A stretch of 64,000 nt of DNA from JAFLCL01 sp964502175 (GTDB lineage: Bacteria > Myxococcota_A > Polyangia > Polyangiales > Sandaracinaceae), in NCBI GenBank assembly GCA_964502175.1, contig CAZCVE010000042.1:17463-81462 (forward strand), written 5' to 3'. Below the pieces are notes generated by a model that was not told the DNA's origin, ran no database searches, and was given only the letters and a program-made list of their open reading frames with translations. The position numbers were made by a program, and so were the translations under genes. Below are positions 43,256-52,737 of this stretch, piece by piece (within the stretch, counting starts at the first letter, position 1; each line of letters starts with the position of its first letter).

Positions 43256-44131
43256 ATGAGCCTCGATCCTCGCGAGTCGTTCCTCGAGCGGATGGCGCAG
43301 TGGCGCTCGGTGCAGCCGTGGGCGCGCGTGGATCCGCACGCGCTCGCGATCCGCGAGGTCACGATCGTCGGGCCGCTCCAGCTCAGGCTCGAGACGCGCT
43401 ACGAGGCTCGCGGGATCCGCTACCGCGTCGTGCGCGAGGCGCCGACGCGACCCGACGAGCACACGGAGCAGCCCGACCCGTGGGCGGTCGCGCTCGACAT
43501 CCCGCTCGATGCAGCCGTCGGTCACGAGATCACGATGTCGCTCGGCGAGACGGAGCGACTGCTCGAGTGCGCCGAGTGCAGCACGCAGGGCGACGTGCTC
43601 TGCGCGACGTGCGTCGGCACCGGCGCGCACAGCGACGGCGGGCACTGCACGGTCTGTCGCGGCAAGGGCGTGACGAAGTGCCGACAGTGTCGCGGCTCGG
43701 GCGGCGTGTTCGGCGTGCCGAGGGTGTGGGCCCGCATCGACGAGCACGCGGCGCTGCACACGCTCGACACGGACACGCTCCCGCTCGAGGTGGTGCTCGA
43801 TCTCTCCGAGCGCCCGAGCACTGGAGAGATCGTGCACCGACAAGACGGCACGGAGCCCATCCTCGAGATCCGCGGCGAGCCGGGGTACCGCGATCGACCG
43901 CTCTTCGACGACAGGCTCCGCCGCGCGATCGAGAAGCTCCTCGACGAGCCCGGTGTGCCCTTCGGCGTCGCGGTGCATCGGCAGACGCTCGAGGTGCGTC
44001 GCACGCCCGTACTCCAAGCGACGCTCACGAGCGGGCGCACCCTCTACGTGTGGGGCGACCCACCTCGCGTCCACCCGCGATCGGAGGCCACGACGCTGGC
44101 GGGCAAGCTCTTCTTCTTCCTCGCGCCCTGA
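43256..44131 (+). CDS. Protein with DnaJ-type Cys-rich zinc-finger region
   Basis: 291 aa from ATG at 43256. The middle (~104-150) has four Cys pairs: CAEC, CATCVGTG, CTVCRGKG and CRQCRGSG, the CxxCxGxG pattern of the DnaJ zinc domain. There is no J domain. The flanking segments are charged and unmatched. A zinc-dependent protein-binding or thiol role is likely; an actual Hsp70 link is not shown. Cytosolic. Confidence 0.75.
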   Translation: MSLDPRESFLERMAQWRSVQPWARVDPHALAIREVTIVGPLQLRLETRYEARGIRYRVVREAPTRPDEHTEQPDPWAVALDIPLDAAVGHEITMSLGETERLLECAECSTQGDVLCATCVGTGAHSDGGHCTVCRGKGVTKCRQCRGSGGVFGVPRVWARIDEHAALHTLDTDTLPLEVVLDLSERPSTGEIVHRQDGTEPILEIRGEPGYRDRPLFDDRLRRAIEKLLDEPGVPFGVAVHRQTLEVRRTPVLQATLTSGRTLYVWGDPPRVHPRSEATTLAGKLFFFLAP

Positions 44132-44183
44132 CGCGTCGCGCGGCTTCCGACGAGAGGTCGTCGACCTTCGTCAGGCCTGAGGC

Positions 44184-44810
44184 TCACCGCTGGATCGGGT
44201 GGATGACGCGACCGCCCTCGCCCGCAGGCGACACCGTCACGCCGACATACGCAGCGCGCACGCATGCCTCTTCGGGCGAGCCGGCGCGCGGGCCCGTCAG
44301 CGACACCGAGAGCGCTCCGCTCGTGTCCCACGAAGCATCGAGCGCGATCGCCGCATCGGGTACGCACGCGAGCACGCTCGGGGCACGGCTCGTCAGCACC
44401 GAGCGCGCAGCGTCGATCGCGGTGTCCGGCGCTGTCGCCCACGCAGGCACCGGTTGGGCAGCAGGCTGGCTGGCGGGTTGGACCGCTGGTTGGACCGTGG
44501 GCTGGGCGACGAGGACGACTGCCGCGCGCGCGTTGGGCGAGCAGACCACCCCGCCGCGGAGGCCACCGTTCGGGACGCGTAGGCACGTGTAGGACGTGGT
44601 CTGCCCGCAGCCGTCCACACGGAAGCCGCCGGCACCTAGGTCCAAGACCACGAGCTCCTCGGGGCCGCATGCGAGATCCGCCGACGCGCGCTCGAGCGCC
44701 CCACGCTCAACCCAGTTGGGATCACGGCCCGTCGTGGTGCGGCCGACGAACGGCGCGCTGCGACAGCCCATGACCGTCAGCGCGACGAGCAACACCCCAG
44801 TCCACTTCAT
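44184..44810 (-). CDS. Lipoprotein with Ala/Pro/Gln-rich linker
   Basis: 208 aa with signal peptide and lipobox VMGC (Cys16). Two mature Cys (ACGPEE and VDGCGQ) lie near 48-68. A hydrophobic, Gln/Pro repeat (VQPAVQPASQPAAQPV) spans ~103-120. The C-terminal part ends SPAGEGGRVIHPIQR. I recognise no family. It starts 5 nt after the SNF2 gene stop on the same strand, so it may be co-transcribed. Confidence 0.7.
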   Translation of the reverse strand: MKWTGVLLVALTVMGCRSAPFVGRTTTGRDPNWVERGALERASADLACGPEELVVLDLGAGGFRVDGCGQTTSYTCLRVPNGGLRGGVVCSPNARAAVVLVAQPTVQPAVQPASQPAAQPVPAWATAPDTAIDAARSVLTSRAPSVLACVPDAAIALDASWDTSGALSVSLTGPRAGSPEEACVRAAYVGVTVSPAGEGGRVIHPIQR

Positions 44811-44814
44811 GGCC

Positions 44815-47800
44815 CTACTCCGAGAAGAGATCGTCGATGTCGGCCTTGGTGAGGCCCTTGAGCGCGGTGCCTTCGGACGAGAGCACGTTCTCCATGAGCT
44901 CGCGCTTCTTCGCCGAGAGCTGGAGGATCTTCTCCTCCACCGTGCCGCGCGCGATGAGGCGGTAGACCGTCACGACCTTCGTCTGGCCGATGCGGTGCGC
45001 GCGGTCGCTCGCTTGATCTTCGACCGCCGGGTTCCACCACGGGTCGAAGTGCACGACCGTGTCGGCGCCCGTGAGGTTCAAGCCCGTACCGCCCGCCTTG
45101 AGCGAGATGAGGAACGCGCTGTAGCTCTCGTCCTTGTTGAAGCGATCGACGCGCTCCTGACGGTCCTTCGTGGAGCCGTCGAGGTACTCGTACTTCACGC
45201 CGTCTTGATCGAGCGCCGTCTTGATGAGCTGGAGCATCTCGACGAACTGCGAGAACACGAGCACGCGGTGACCACCGGCCACGGCCTCGCTCAGGATCTC
45301 CCGGAGCGCCGAGAGCTTGCCGCTCGTGTCGTCGTTCCACTCGCCGTTGAGCTTGGTGAGGCGCGGATCGCAGGCCGCCTGACGCAGGCGGGTGAGGGCC
45401 GCGAGGATCTGGATGTGCGCCTTCTGCACGCCCTGCTTCTCGACCTCGGAGAGCACGCTCGCGCGCAGCTGACCGAGCATCTGCTTGTAGAGCTTGTTCT
45501 GCTCGTCCGCGAGCGGGACGACGATCTCCTGCTCGATCTTCGCCGGCAGCTCGGGCGCGACCTCGCTCTTGGTGCGTCGCATCACGAGCGGTCGCACGAT
45601 GGTGCGCATGCGGCGCATCGTCTCTTCGTCGCCGCGCTCGATCGGTCGCGCGTAGCGCTCCTCGAAGTTCTTGAGCGAGCCGAGGAGGCCCGGCGAGACG
45701 AAGTCCATGATCGACCAGATCTCGCTGAGCCGGTTCTCGATCGGAGTGCCCGTGAGCGCGAGGCGGCGCTCGCTCGTCACGCGCTTGGCGGCGCGCGCGG
45801 TGGCAGAGAGCGGGTTCTTGATGTGCTGCGCTTCGTCGAGGATGAGGTAGCGGAAGCCGCACTCGCTCAGGACCTCCTCGTCACGACGCAGGAGCGCGTA
45901 GCTCGTGATCACGACGTCGACGTCTTCCATCTCGGAGCGCTGCTCGTGGCGATCGCTGCCGTGCCACAAGAGCGTCGAGAGCGACGGCGCGAACTTCTCG
46001 ATCTCGCGCTCCCAGTTGGGAACCACGGAGGTCGGCGCGACGACGAGCGTCGGTCGGTGCGACTTCGACTTGCTCTTCAGCCAGAGCAGGAGAGCGATGG
46101 TCTGCAGCGTCTTACCGAGACCCATGTCGTCGGCGAGGATGCCGCCCGTGCCCACGTTGTGGAGGAAGACGAGCCAGCTGAAGCCGCGCTTCTGGTAGTC
46201 GCGGAACTGCGCGACCTTGAGGTTGCGGGGCTTGGCGATCTGCTCGATCTCGCCCACGTCCTCGAGCTTGCTGAAGAGCTCCTTGGCCTGCGGCGACACC
46301 GAGTGGTTGCCGACGAGACGAAGGAGCTCCTGCACGCGCCCCGCTTGCGACAGCGGGATCTTCGCGCCGCTCTGACCCGCGACGATCTCGGCCATGCGCT
46401 CGAGCACCTCGGCCACCTCTTCGCTGCGCACGGGCGCCCACGATCCGTCCGCGAGCTTCACGAGCTTGCGGCCCTTCTCGAGCGCGCCGCGGAGCTCGTC
46501 TTCGTCGACGGCGAGGCCGTCGGCGGAGAACGCCACGTCGAGCGAGAGCCAGTCCACGCCGCTCGCGACGCGCACCGCGGCGGTGACGCTCGAGTCGCGC
46601 ACCTTCACCGCGCGGAGATCGCTCGGGACGAGCTTCTCCCAGTCGGCGGGGAGCTGCGCGATGCCGGCCGTCCAGAACGCGATCGCGGGATCGCCTTCGA
46701 CGCGAAGGCCCTCGCGCGTCTCGTCGACGACGAAGCCCTGGCTCATGAGGAGCTGCACCGCGACCATCTCGGCGCCCACGTCGCGACGCACGACGCGCGG
46801 TCGGCCCGACGGATCACGCGGCGGCAAGAACGCGAGCGGAGACGGGAACTCGCCCGGCGGCACCGGGAAGACCTGCTCGCCGTAGACGACGTGCAGCTTG
46901 GCGCGCGCCAAGAGGATGTCGCCGTCGGTCTGCAGGCGGAGCTTGGGCTGCTCGTCGACGATGTCGGCGACCTGCGCGATGTCGGGCAGCTCCGCGCCGA
47001 GCAGCGCGGCCACGCGCGGCACGAGCTCGGTGAGCATGCGCGGCAGATCCGTCATCGGATAAACGAGCGCAGGCGATCGATAGAGACGCGACAGCCACGA
47101 CGGCGTGATCGCGTCGACGACCGGACGCGCGATACCCTCGGTGGTGTCGAGCTGCCAGCTCGGCGTGCCCTCGAACCACGCGCCTTGTGAGAGCGGGAAG
47201 CGACGGATGCCGTTCTTGCTCTCGAAGACGACGCGCACGCGCACCGTCTTGCCGTTCGCCTGATCGAGCTCGAGGCGCGGACGCAGCGCTTCGTCGGCGA
47301 AGCGGAGCTCCATCGACGCGGGCTCGAGCAGCACGCGGTGACCCTTGAGGAGACCGAGCAGCTCGGCGGCGTCTTCGCCGCGCACCTCGGCCATCGTCGG
47401 CGCGCCGCGCCCTGCGTGTCGCGCGAGGAGACGCATCACGGGACGAAGCGCCGTGGGGATGCCCGCGAACGTGCTGAGCGAGTCGAGGATCGGGATGCCC
47501 GTGCGCGTGCCCGCCACGACCGGCGTGATCGTCAGCGCGGCGGGCCGCACCTGCATGCGGAACTCGATGTCGAACGGCTTTCGCGCTTCTTCCGGGGTGG
47601 GAAGCCATGCGTCGAAGAGGCGCGTCTCGGACGGCGCGCTCGGGCTCGGCGAGATCGCCGTGGAGCTCGAGGTGGTCGTGCTGGGCGCGAGCGCCTCGCC
47701 CTCCCCTCGGCGTCGACGTCGCGAGCGGCGTCGCTTGCCCCCCACCGACACGGTCTGCGGCCCGCCGGTCTGCGGAAGCTCGAGGCCGGTCTTCGCGGCA

Positions 47801-48318
47801 GGCGTGGTGACGATCGTCTTGCTGTCGTTGGTCTGCGGCTGAGGCGCCGGCGAGCCATCCGGCAGGCGCGGGCGCGGCGGACGCTCGCGATCGCGCAACG
47901 CCACCAAGAGCGCCGCGACGTGCTTGCAGTGGCCCGTGGGTCCCCGGAACCCGGGACACGTGCAGCTCGATCGGATCGTGGCGTCGTCCTGGAGGATGAT
48001 GCGCGGCTCGTAGAGATCCGACTTCACCTGGATGCGACCCCAGGCCTCGGCGTCTTGGGTCGCGATGTCACGCACGTCGCCGCGTCGCGCGTACTGGCGT
48101 CCCCGGAGGAACGCGTTTCCGCCTACGACACGCTGGACCGCGCGATCGGAGAAGCGGCCGATGTGCTGCGCGATCCGGCTCGCGTCGGGGACGCGTGGCG
48201 GCGAGTCGTCTCCGCCGCCTTCGGCGTCGCCGTCGTCGGTCTCTTCGTCGTCGTCGAGGCCGTCTTCTGCGGCGTCGAATCCGTCTTGCTCGGTGTCCTC
48301 GAACGATGTGTCGGGCAT
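44815..48318 (-). CDS. SWIM zinc finger - SNF2 family DNA-dependent ATPase
   Basis: 1167 aa from ATG at 48318; an earlier ATG (48387) would put a CCCCCACACGGGGG hairpin into the coding region and is less likely. An acidic N-terminus (~1-40) precedes a SWIM finger near 100-135 (CTCPGFRGPTGHCKH). The SNF2 ATPase lies in the C-terminal ~480 residues: DDMGLGKT Walker A near 730, DEAQ box near 827, SALRE and the helicase C domain with DPWWNP and DRAHRIGQTK. These are chromatin-remodeller-like translocases; bacterial members act in DNA repair or transcription recycling. The middle ~500 residues are of unknown fold. Confidence 0.9.
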   Translation of the reverse strand: MPDTSFEDTEQDGFDAAEDGLDDDEETDDGDAEGGGDDSPPRVPDASRIAQHIGRFSDRAVQRVVGGNAFLRGRQYARRGDVRDIATQDAEAWGRIQVKSDLYEPRIILQDDATIRSSCTCPGFRGPTGHCKHVAALLVALRDRERPPRPRLPDGSPAPQPQTNDSKTIVTTPAAKTGLELPQTGGPQTVSVGGKRRRSRRRRRGEGEALAPSTTTSSSTAISPSPSAPSETRLFDAWLPTPEEARKPFDIEFRMQVRPAALTITPVVAGTRTGIPILDSLSTFAGIPTALRPVMRLLARHAGRGAPTMAEVRGEDAAELLGLLKGHRVLLEPASMELRFADEALRPRLELDQANGKTVRVRVVFESKNGIRRFPLSQGAWFEGTPSWQLDTTEGIARPVVDAITPSWLSRLYRSPALVYPMTDLPRMLTELVPRVAALLGAELPDIAQVADIVDEQPKLRLQTDGDILLARAKLHVVYGEQVFPVPPGEFPSPLAFLPPRDPSGRPRVVRRDVGAEMVAVQLLMSQGFVVDETREGLRVEGDPAIAFWTAGIAQLPADWEKLVPSDLRAVKVRDSSVTAAVRVASGVDWLSLDVAFSADGLAVDEDELRGALEKGRKLVKLADGSWAPVRSEEVAEVLERMAEIVAGQSGAKIPLSQAGRVQELLRLVGNHSVSPQAKELFSKLEDVGEIEQIAKPRNLKVAQFRDYQKRGFSWLVFLHNVGTGGILADDMGLGKTLQTIALLLWLKSKSKSHRPTLVVAPTSVVPNWEREIEKFAPSLSTLLWHGSDRHEQRSEMEDVDVVITSYALLRRDEEVLSECGFRYLILDEAQHIKNPLSATARAAKRVTSERRLALTGTPIENRLSEIWSIMDFVSPGLLGSLKNFEERYARPIERGDEETMRRMRTIVRPLVMRRTKSEVAPELPAKIEQEIVVPLADEQNKLYKQMLGQLRASVLSEVEKQGVQKAHIQILAALTRLRQAACDPRLTKLNGEWNDDTSGKLSALREILSEAVAGGHRVLVFSQFVEMLQLIKTALDQDGVKYEYLDGSTKDRQERVDRFNKDESYSAFLISLKAGGTGLNLTGADTVVHFDPWWNPAVEDQASDRAHRIGQTKVVTVYRLIARGTVEEKILQLSAKKRELMENVLSSEGTALKGLTKADIDDLFSE

Positions 48319-48686
48319 GCGATCGCGGTCCCTGTCGGCTGCGCCGTCGGCCCCCGTGTGGGGGCTGCCCGAGTGCGGAGACCGCATGCCCGAGCCGGCG
48401 CCACGTGCGTCGGTCTACCGGAGGCCGCGAGCACGACACCCTCGTCGCGCTCCGACGCGGCGGCTGGGGACCTGTCTCGCAGGTCACGCGTCCTCTGGGC
48501 CTCGGCCCTCGACGCGTCTCCAGTCTGCCTCCGGCTGCTACGCCCGAACCCGGAAGGTTGGAGCGGAGCTGGGTAGAACGGTTCGGGTATTGCACGGCCC
48601 CCGAGAGACCGCAAGCGCGCGACGTGTCGAAGGCCACGAGGATCGGGCCCGCGGCGTCACCTCGCTCGGGTACCATCGCGGCCTCG
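48319..48686. other. Divergent intergenic region, SNF2 / dehydratase
   Basis: About 370 nt with no credible gene. It holds a CCCCCGTGTGGGGG hairpin (48350-48363) just upstream of the SNF2 start and should contain both promoters. No operator-like repeat is clear. Confidence 0.5.
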
Positions 48687-49652
48687 ATGGTCACCTTCCA
48701 GGACGTCCTCCGCGCATGGCCGATCGTGCACCGCTGGCTCCCGCGCACGCCCCTCTACCGCTATCCGTTGCTGTCGTCGCGCTGGGGCTTCGATGCCTTC
48801 GTGAAGCACGAGAACCACCTGCCGATCGGCGCCTTCAAGGTGCGCGGCGGGGTGAACCTCTTCGCGAACCTCACCGACAGCCAGCGGGCGCGCGGCGTGA
48901 TCACGGCCACGCGCGGCAACCACGGGCTCTCGCTCGCGTGGGCCGCGCGCACGTTCGGATCACGCGCGGTGATCTACGTGCCCAAGCACAACAACCCCGA
49001 GAAGAACGCGATCATGCAGTCGCTCGGGGCCGAGGTGATCGAGCACGGCCGCGACTTCGACGACGCGCGTGAAGAGGCCGAGGCGCGCGCGCGAAACGAG
49101 CTGCTCCGGCTCGTGCATCCCGCGAACGAGCCGCTCTTGATCGCCGGCGTGGGCACCTACGCGATGGAGATCGCGGAGGACCTGCCCGACGCCGACGCGA
49201 TCTTCGTCCCCATCGGCGGCGGCAGCTTGATCAGCGGTACGGTGATCGCGCTCCGCACGATGCGGCCGGGCATGAAGATCTACGGTGTGCAGTCCGAGCG
49301 CGCGGATGCGCTCGCGCGATCGATCGAGACGGGTCAGCTCTCGAACATCGATCGCGCCGACACGTTCGCCGACGGCCTCGCGACTCGCTACGCGTTCGAG
49401 CTCCCCTTCGAGATCCTGAAGACGCATCCGCTCGACGGGATCGTGCGGGTCACCGAGGACGAGATGCAGGAGGCCGTGAAGTACGCGCTCGAGGGCACGC
49501 ACAACGTCGCCGAAGGCGCGGCGGCCGCCGCGTACGCAGCAGCGTTCAAGATGCGCAGCGAGCTCCGCGGCAAGAAGGTCGTGATCGCGCACAGCGGCCA
49601 CAACATCGACCGCAACACGCTCCGCTGGGCGCTGGGCATGTTCGACGCTTGA
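48687..49652 (+). CDS. PLP-dependent threonine/serine dehydratase family enzyme
   Basis: 321 aa from ATG at 48687. PLP lysine in GAFKVRGG near residue 50, TRGNHGLSLAWAA near 79, GGGSLISGT near 178 (phosphate-binding Gly loop), and the end IAHSGHNIDRNTL. This is the fold-type II Thr/Ser dehydratase family (or Ser/Thr racemase branch) without a C-terminal ACT domain, so it is a catabolic-type or racemase-like enzyme. Substrate not fixed by sequence. Confidence 0.87.
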   Translation: MVTFQDVLRAWPIVHRWLPRTPLYRYPLLSSRWGFDAFVKHENHLPIGAFKVRGGVNLFANLTDSQRARGVITATRGNHGLSLAWAARTFGSRAVIYVPKHNNPEKNAIMQSLGAEVIEHGRDFDDAREEAEARARNELLRLVHPANEPLLIAGVGTYAMEIAEDLPDADAIFVPIGGGSLISGTVIALRTMRPGMKIYGVQSERADALARSIETGQLSNIDRADTFADGLATRYAFELPFEILKTHPLDGIVRVTEDEMQEAVKYALEGTHNVAEGAAAAAYAAAFKMRSELRGKKVVIAHSGHNIDRNTLRWALGMFDA

Positions 49653-49686
49653 GTTGCTGGCGCCTTTCGGCGCGCGCGGGGGCTCC

Positions 49687-49772
49687 GCCCCCAGGTCCCC
49701 CGCGTCGCTTCGCTCCTTCATCGACTCCCGCTCCAGGGGTCAGCTGCGCTGACCCCGCCGCGTGGCGCCCCG
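49687..49772. repeat. Intergenic repeat family B, copy 2
   Basis: Same orientation on the plus strand as copy 1 (5526-5620). It contains GGGGTCAG-CTGCG-CTGACCCC, a perfect 8-bp stem at 49736-49756, then CCGCCGCG and GGCGCCCCG. It lies ~35 nt past the dehydratase stop and just before the 42-bp minisatellite. Confidence 0.65.
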
Positions 49773-49780
49773 ATCCGGAA

Positions 49781-50032
49781 GCAGAACGAAGCCTGGACCC
49801 ATCGCGAGTCTGACAATGTTCCGCCGGGTGAAGCTTCGACCCATCACTTGGGCGGAAGATTTTCGCCGGGCGAAGCTTCGACCCATCACGAGTCGGAACC
49901 TTCTCCGCCGAGCGAAGCCTCGACCCATCGCGAGTCGGAACATTTTCCGCCGAGCGAAGCCTCGACCCATCGCGAGTCGGAACACTTTCCGCCGAGCGAA
50001 GCGTCGACCCATCGAAGTCCGAGAATGTTCAG
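49781..50032. repeat. 42-bp minisatellite, six tandem copies
   Basis: Six exact 42-nt units begin at 49781, 49823, 49865, 49907, 49949 and 49991. The core reads GCCGAGCGAAGC..CGACCCATC.CGAGTCGGAA. Units 4 and 5 are almost identical while 1, 2 and 6 have diverged, so expansion from the middle is likely. Because 42 is a multiple of three, both strands stay open, but no credible gene is encoded. Confidence 0.9.
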
Positions 50033-50050
50033 CTCGGGGATGGGGCGACC

Positions 50051-50569
50051 TCAGAAAGGCCGTCGTTCCGCGGGTCTTGCGCGGGCGAGGATCACGACGT
50101 CCGCGAGTGAGACCGTGCGCGAGGAGGTGCCGGCATCCAGCACGACGCCGGTCGCGTCGATGCGAAGTCTCGGACGCGATCCAACGGTCGCGTCGGGATC
50201 GAGCTGCTCGAGGGTCAAGGTGCGCGCGACCACGCTCGACCCGTCGACCTCGAACACGCGCACCGCGTTCCAGGTGCGACGGCTGGCACGCGGCGCGAGC
50301 ACGCTGACGAACGCGCCCTCATCGGTGATCGCCGCGCGGTGTGTCTCGCCGCAGCTCACCTCGAAGCTCTGCGTCGCCTCGCCCGCACACGTCGCGCCTC
50401 GATGGAGGTCCACGATGAAGAGACACAGCATCCCCGCGCGCGGCGAGACGCGAACGTCGTAGGACCACGTGCCGGAGGCCGACGCATCGCAAGCGAGCGC
50501 CCCGCTCGGCGCGAGCGAGAGCCCGAGGACGCAGAGGCCGATCGCGATCGAGAAGCGCATCGCCGTCAC
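50051..50569 (-). CDS. Exported small protein of unknown function
   Basis: 172 aa with a signal peptide (MTAMRFSIAIGLCVLGLSLA, cleavage near 26). The mature part is beta-rich with four Cys (ACDAS, MLCLF, ATCAG, EVSCG), probably two disulphides. No family recognised. It is divergent from the lipoprotein at 50622, 52 nt away, and its 3' end lies next to the minisatellite. Confidence 0.6.
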   Translation of the reverse strand: MTAMRFSIAIGLCVLGLSLAPSGALACDASASGTWSYDVRVSPRAGMLCLFIVDLHRGATCAGEATQSFEVSCGETHRAAITDEGAFVSVLAPRASRRTWNAVRVFEVDGSSVVARTLTLEQLDPDATVGSRPRLRIDATGVVLDAGTSSRTVSLADVVILARARPAERRPF

Positions 50570-50621
50570 GTGGCCGCGAGCCTCGCAGACGTGACGGCGA
50601 AAGACGTTCTACGCTCGGCAC

Positions 50622-51584
50622 ATGCGATGGATGCCGCTGGTCGTCGTCGCGGTGATGAGCGCGGGGTGCGGCGCGAGCCTGCGCTCGAGCATCGACGCAT
50701 GGCATCCGAGCGGACGCGTGTCGCAGCTCGACGCGGCCGATCGCGCGCTGCTCGCGCGCATGGTCGTCGACACGCCGACCGACGACGCGATGGACGCGCG
50801 CGAGCACATCGACGAGCTCGGCGAGGTCGGCGACGAGGACGTGCGAGCTTTGCTCAGCAGCTCGCTCTCGTGGTTGGAGGTGCTGCGTGACAGCGGAGCC
50901 CTCGATCGCCTTCCTCAGGGTGCTTGTTCCCGGCCGAACGCCAGCAAGAGCACGGACGACGTGATCGGTGGCCTTTCGGAACCTCGCGACCTCGACGGTG
51001 TGACACCCCTGCCAGTCGCCTCTCACCTCTGGCTGTGGGCAGCTTGGACGCTACCCATTGTCACCGAGACCTGTCGGCGAGACCTGAGAGTGCTCCGCTC
51101 GCTCGCCATCACTCGAGCGCATCTCGGGGCGCACGTCGATGATCGGACGGTGCTCGACGTGCTCGACCTCGCGATCGCGAGACTGAGCGGGCGCCCCGCC
51201 ATCGAGTGCTCCTCTGACGACGCGACGCAGATCCGCGTGGCCGTGACTCGGCACTTCTTCGCGTTCGCGCCACCGTCGTTCGAACGGCCGGATGACGCAT
51301 GTCGAGTCGCGACGGTGTTCGGGCTCGTCGCGAGCGCACACGTTCTCGAGTTCGAAGAGGCACGCGGCTGTCGCGAACGGGATGTTGCTCCGAGCCCCGA
51401 GACGGCCAGCGACAGCACTCGGTACGATTTCGAGGACGCTCTCGAAGGATGCGGGTTGTTGCGAGAGAGCGAGCCGGCCTATCGAGTGACGATCGACCTC
51501 GGCGTTCTGCTCGACGTCTTCGTCGCGAGACGCGACGGCGTCTGGCGTGTGGTGGCCGAGGGCGCCCACGCGATCGTTGGGTGA
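50622..51584 (+). CDS. Lipoprotein, tandem-pair member 1
   Basis: 320 aa. Signal and lipobox SAGC (Cys16) are followed by a strongly charged helical domain (RVSQLDAADRALLARM). No known family is recognised. It has five to six Cys in the C-terminal half. The next gene (51673) begins with an almost identical ~85-codon segment, so the pair arose by tandem duplication. Member 1 appears complete, ending in a VWRVVAEGAH segment that member 2 lacks. Confidence 0.7.
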   Translation: MRWMPLVVVAVMSAGCGASLRSSIDAWHPSGRVSQLDAADRALLARMVVDTPTDDAMDAREHIDELGEVGDEDVRALLSSSLSWLEVLRDSGALDRLPQGACSRPNASKSTDDVIGGLSEPRDLDGVTPLPVASHLWLWAAWTLPIVTETCRRDLRVLRSLAITRAHLGAHVDDRTVLDVLDLAIARLSGRPAIECSSDDATQIRVAVTRHFFAFAPPSFERPDDACRVATVFGLVASAHVLEFEEARGCRERDVAPSPETASDSTRYDFEDALEGCGLLRESEPAYRVTIDLGVLLDVFVARRDGVWRVVAEGAHAIVG

Positions 51585-51672
51585 CTCGCGAGTGACGGGC
51601 CGTCGCGCGTCGTGCATCTCCCCTCGAGGAACCGTGCGTCCGTGGCGAGCCGAGACGTTCTACGCTGAGCGC

Positions 51673-52737
51673 ATGCGATGGATGTTGGTCGTCGTCGCGG
51701 TGATGACCACGGGGTGCGGCGTGAGCCTGCGCTCGAGCATCGACGCGTGGCATCCGAGCGGACGCGTGTCGCAGCTCGACGAGGCCGATCGCGCGCTGCT
51801 CGCGCGCATGGTCGTCGAGACGCCGACGGACGACGCGATGGACGCACGCGAGCACATCGACGAGCTCGGCGGAGTGGGCGACGACGACGTGAGGGCGTTG
51901 CTCTCGAGCTCGTTGAGGTGGCTGGAGCGCGTTGTGTCTTCACGTCTCGACGACCTCCGCGACGATCTCTGCGAGGCGTCGCGAAGCGAACGCGGCGCCT
52001 CGGTTCCCCCCATCCACGAACGCGAACACTTGGGACTTCAGCGCCTCTGGCACCGAGCCGACTTTCGTGATGCCGACTGCGCTCGCGCCTACAGAGCGCT
52101 TCGCGCGGTCGCCATCACGCGCGGATGGCTGGGCGCTCATGTGGACGACCGGGGCGTGCTCGATGTCTTTCGCTCAGCAGTGGAGAGGATCGTCGGCGTC
52201 CGGCTCTCGTGCGAAGCCGACGAGTCCGCGCAGCTCGATGCTGCGATCGCGCGCCACTTCCTCGAGCTCGACCCACACCCGTTCCCGTGGATCACCGCGG
52301 TAGACGCATCCTGCGGCATCGCCACCCTCAGCGATTCGGATGTCTCGTCTTTTCACCCGATACGCGGTCCCGCTCGACGATTCGAGGCCCCAGCGAACAC
52401 TGGGGCGATCGAGACCGATGAGCACGACATCGTCGGCTCGCTCGCCGGCGGCGTCGCCCCGGATTTCGACGAATCCGCGGCATTGCGCGAGGGAGAGCCC
52501 TACTCCGGGATGTCGCCAGCGAGCGGATCGCGTGGCGTCTCGGGCACCGTCGGCGTCGGCGGGGTCGCGGGGGCGTTCGACGTGATGACGAGCTCGATCG
52601 TCGTCGTGCCGCCCACCTCGACTCGCGCGTTCACGCCGACCTCTTGGAAGAGCGGGTGCCAGGCGGTGATGCGGACGTCTTGTCCCGCGGGGACGTTCGT
52701 CATGCGGAAGCGGCCTTCGGCGTCGCTCACCGTGTAG
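51673..52737 (+). CDS. Lipoprotein, tandem-pair member 2, C-terminus replaced
   Basis: 354 aa from ATG at 51673, lipobox TTGC (Cys15). Residues 1-85 nearly match member 1, including the ~20 nt upstream of the start; the middle is diverged but alignable to AALREGEPYS (member 1: GLLRESEPAY). Beyond ~52500 the frame runs antisense through the 3' end of the cupredoxin-like gene for ~240 nt, and the homologous C-terminal domain is missing. Probably a truncated copy whose last ~80 residues are non-homologous read-through. Confidence 0.6.
   Translation: MRWMLVVVAVMTTGCGVSLRSSIDAWHPSGRVSQLDEADRALLARMVVETPTDDAMDAREHIDELGGVGDDDVRALLSSSLRWLERVVSSRLDDLRDDLCEASRSERGASVPPIHEREHLGLQRLWHRADFRDADCARAYRALRAVAITRGWLGAHVDDRGVLDVFRSAVERIVGVRLSCEADESAQLDAAIARHFLELDPHPFPWITAVDASCGIATLSDSDVSSFHPIRGPARRFEAPANTGAIETDEHDIVGSLAGGVAPDFDESAALREGEPYSGMSPASGSRGVSGTVGVGGVAGAFDVMTSSIVVVPPTSTRAFTPTSWKSGCQAVMRTSCPAGTFVMRKRPSASLTV

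Noticed and set aside
44596..47190. 864-codon plus-strand frame opposite the SNF2 gene
   Set aside because: Shadow; composition and lack of motifs as above.
49781..50032. Possible CRISPR array
   Set aside because: Units are directly adjacent with no unique spacers and no cas genes nearby; it is a tandem minisatellite.
49740..50307. Open frames on both strands through the 42-bp repeat
   Set aside because: Both strands stay open only because the unit is a multiple of three; repeat peptides are Arg-rich and no ribosome site or homology supports a gene.
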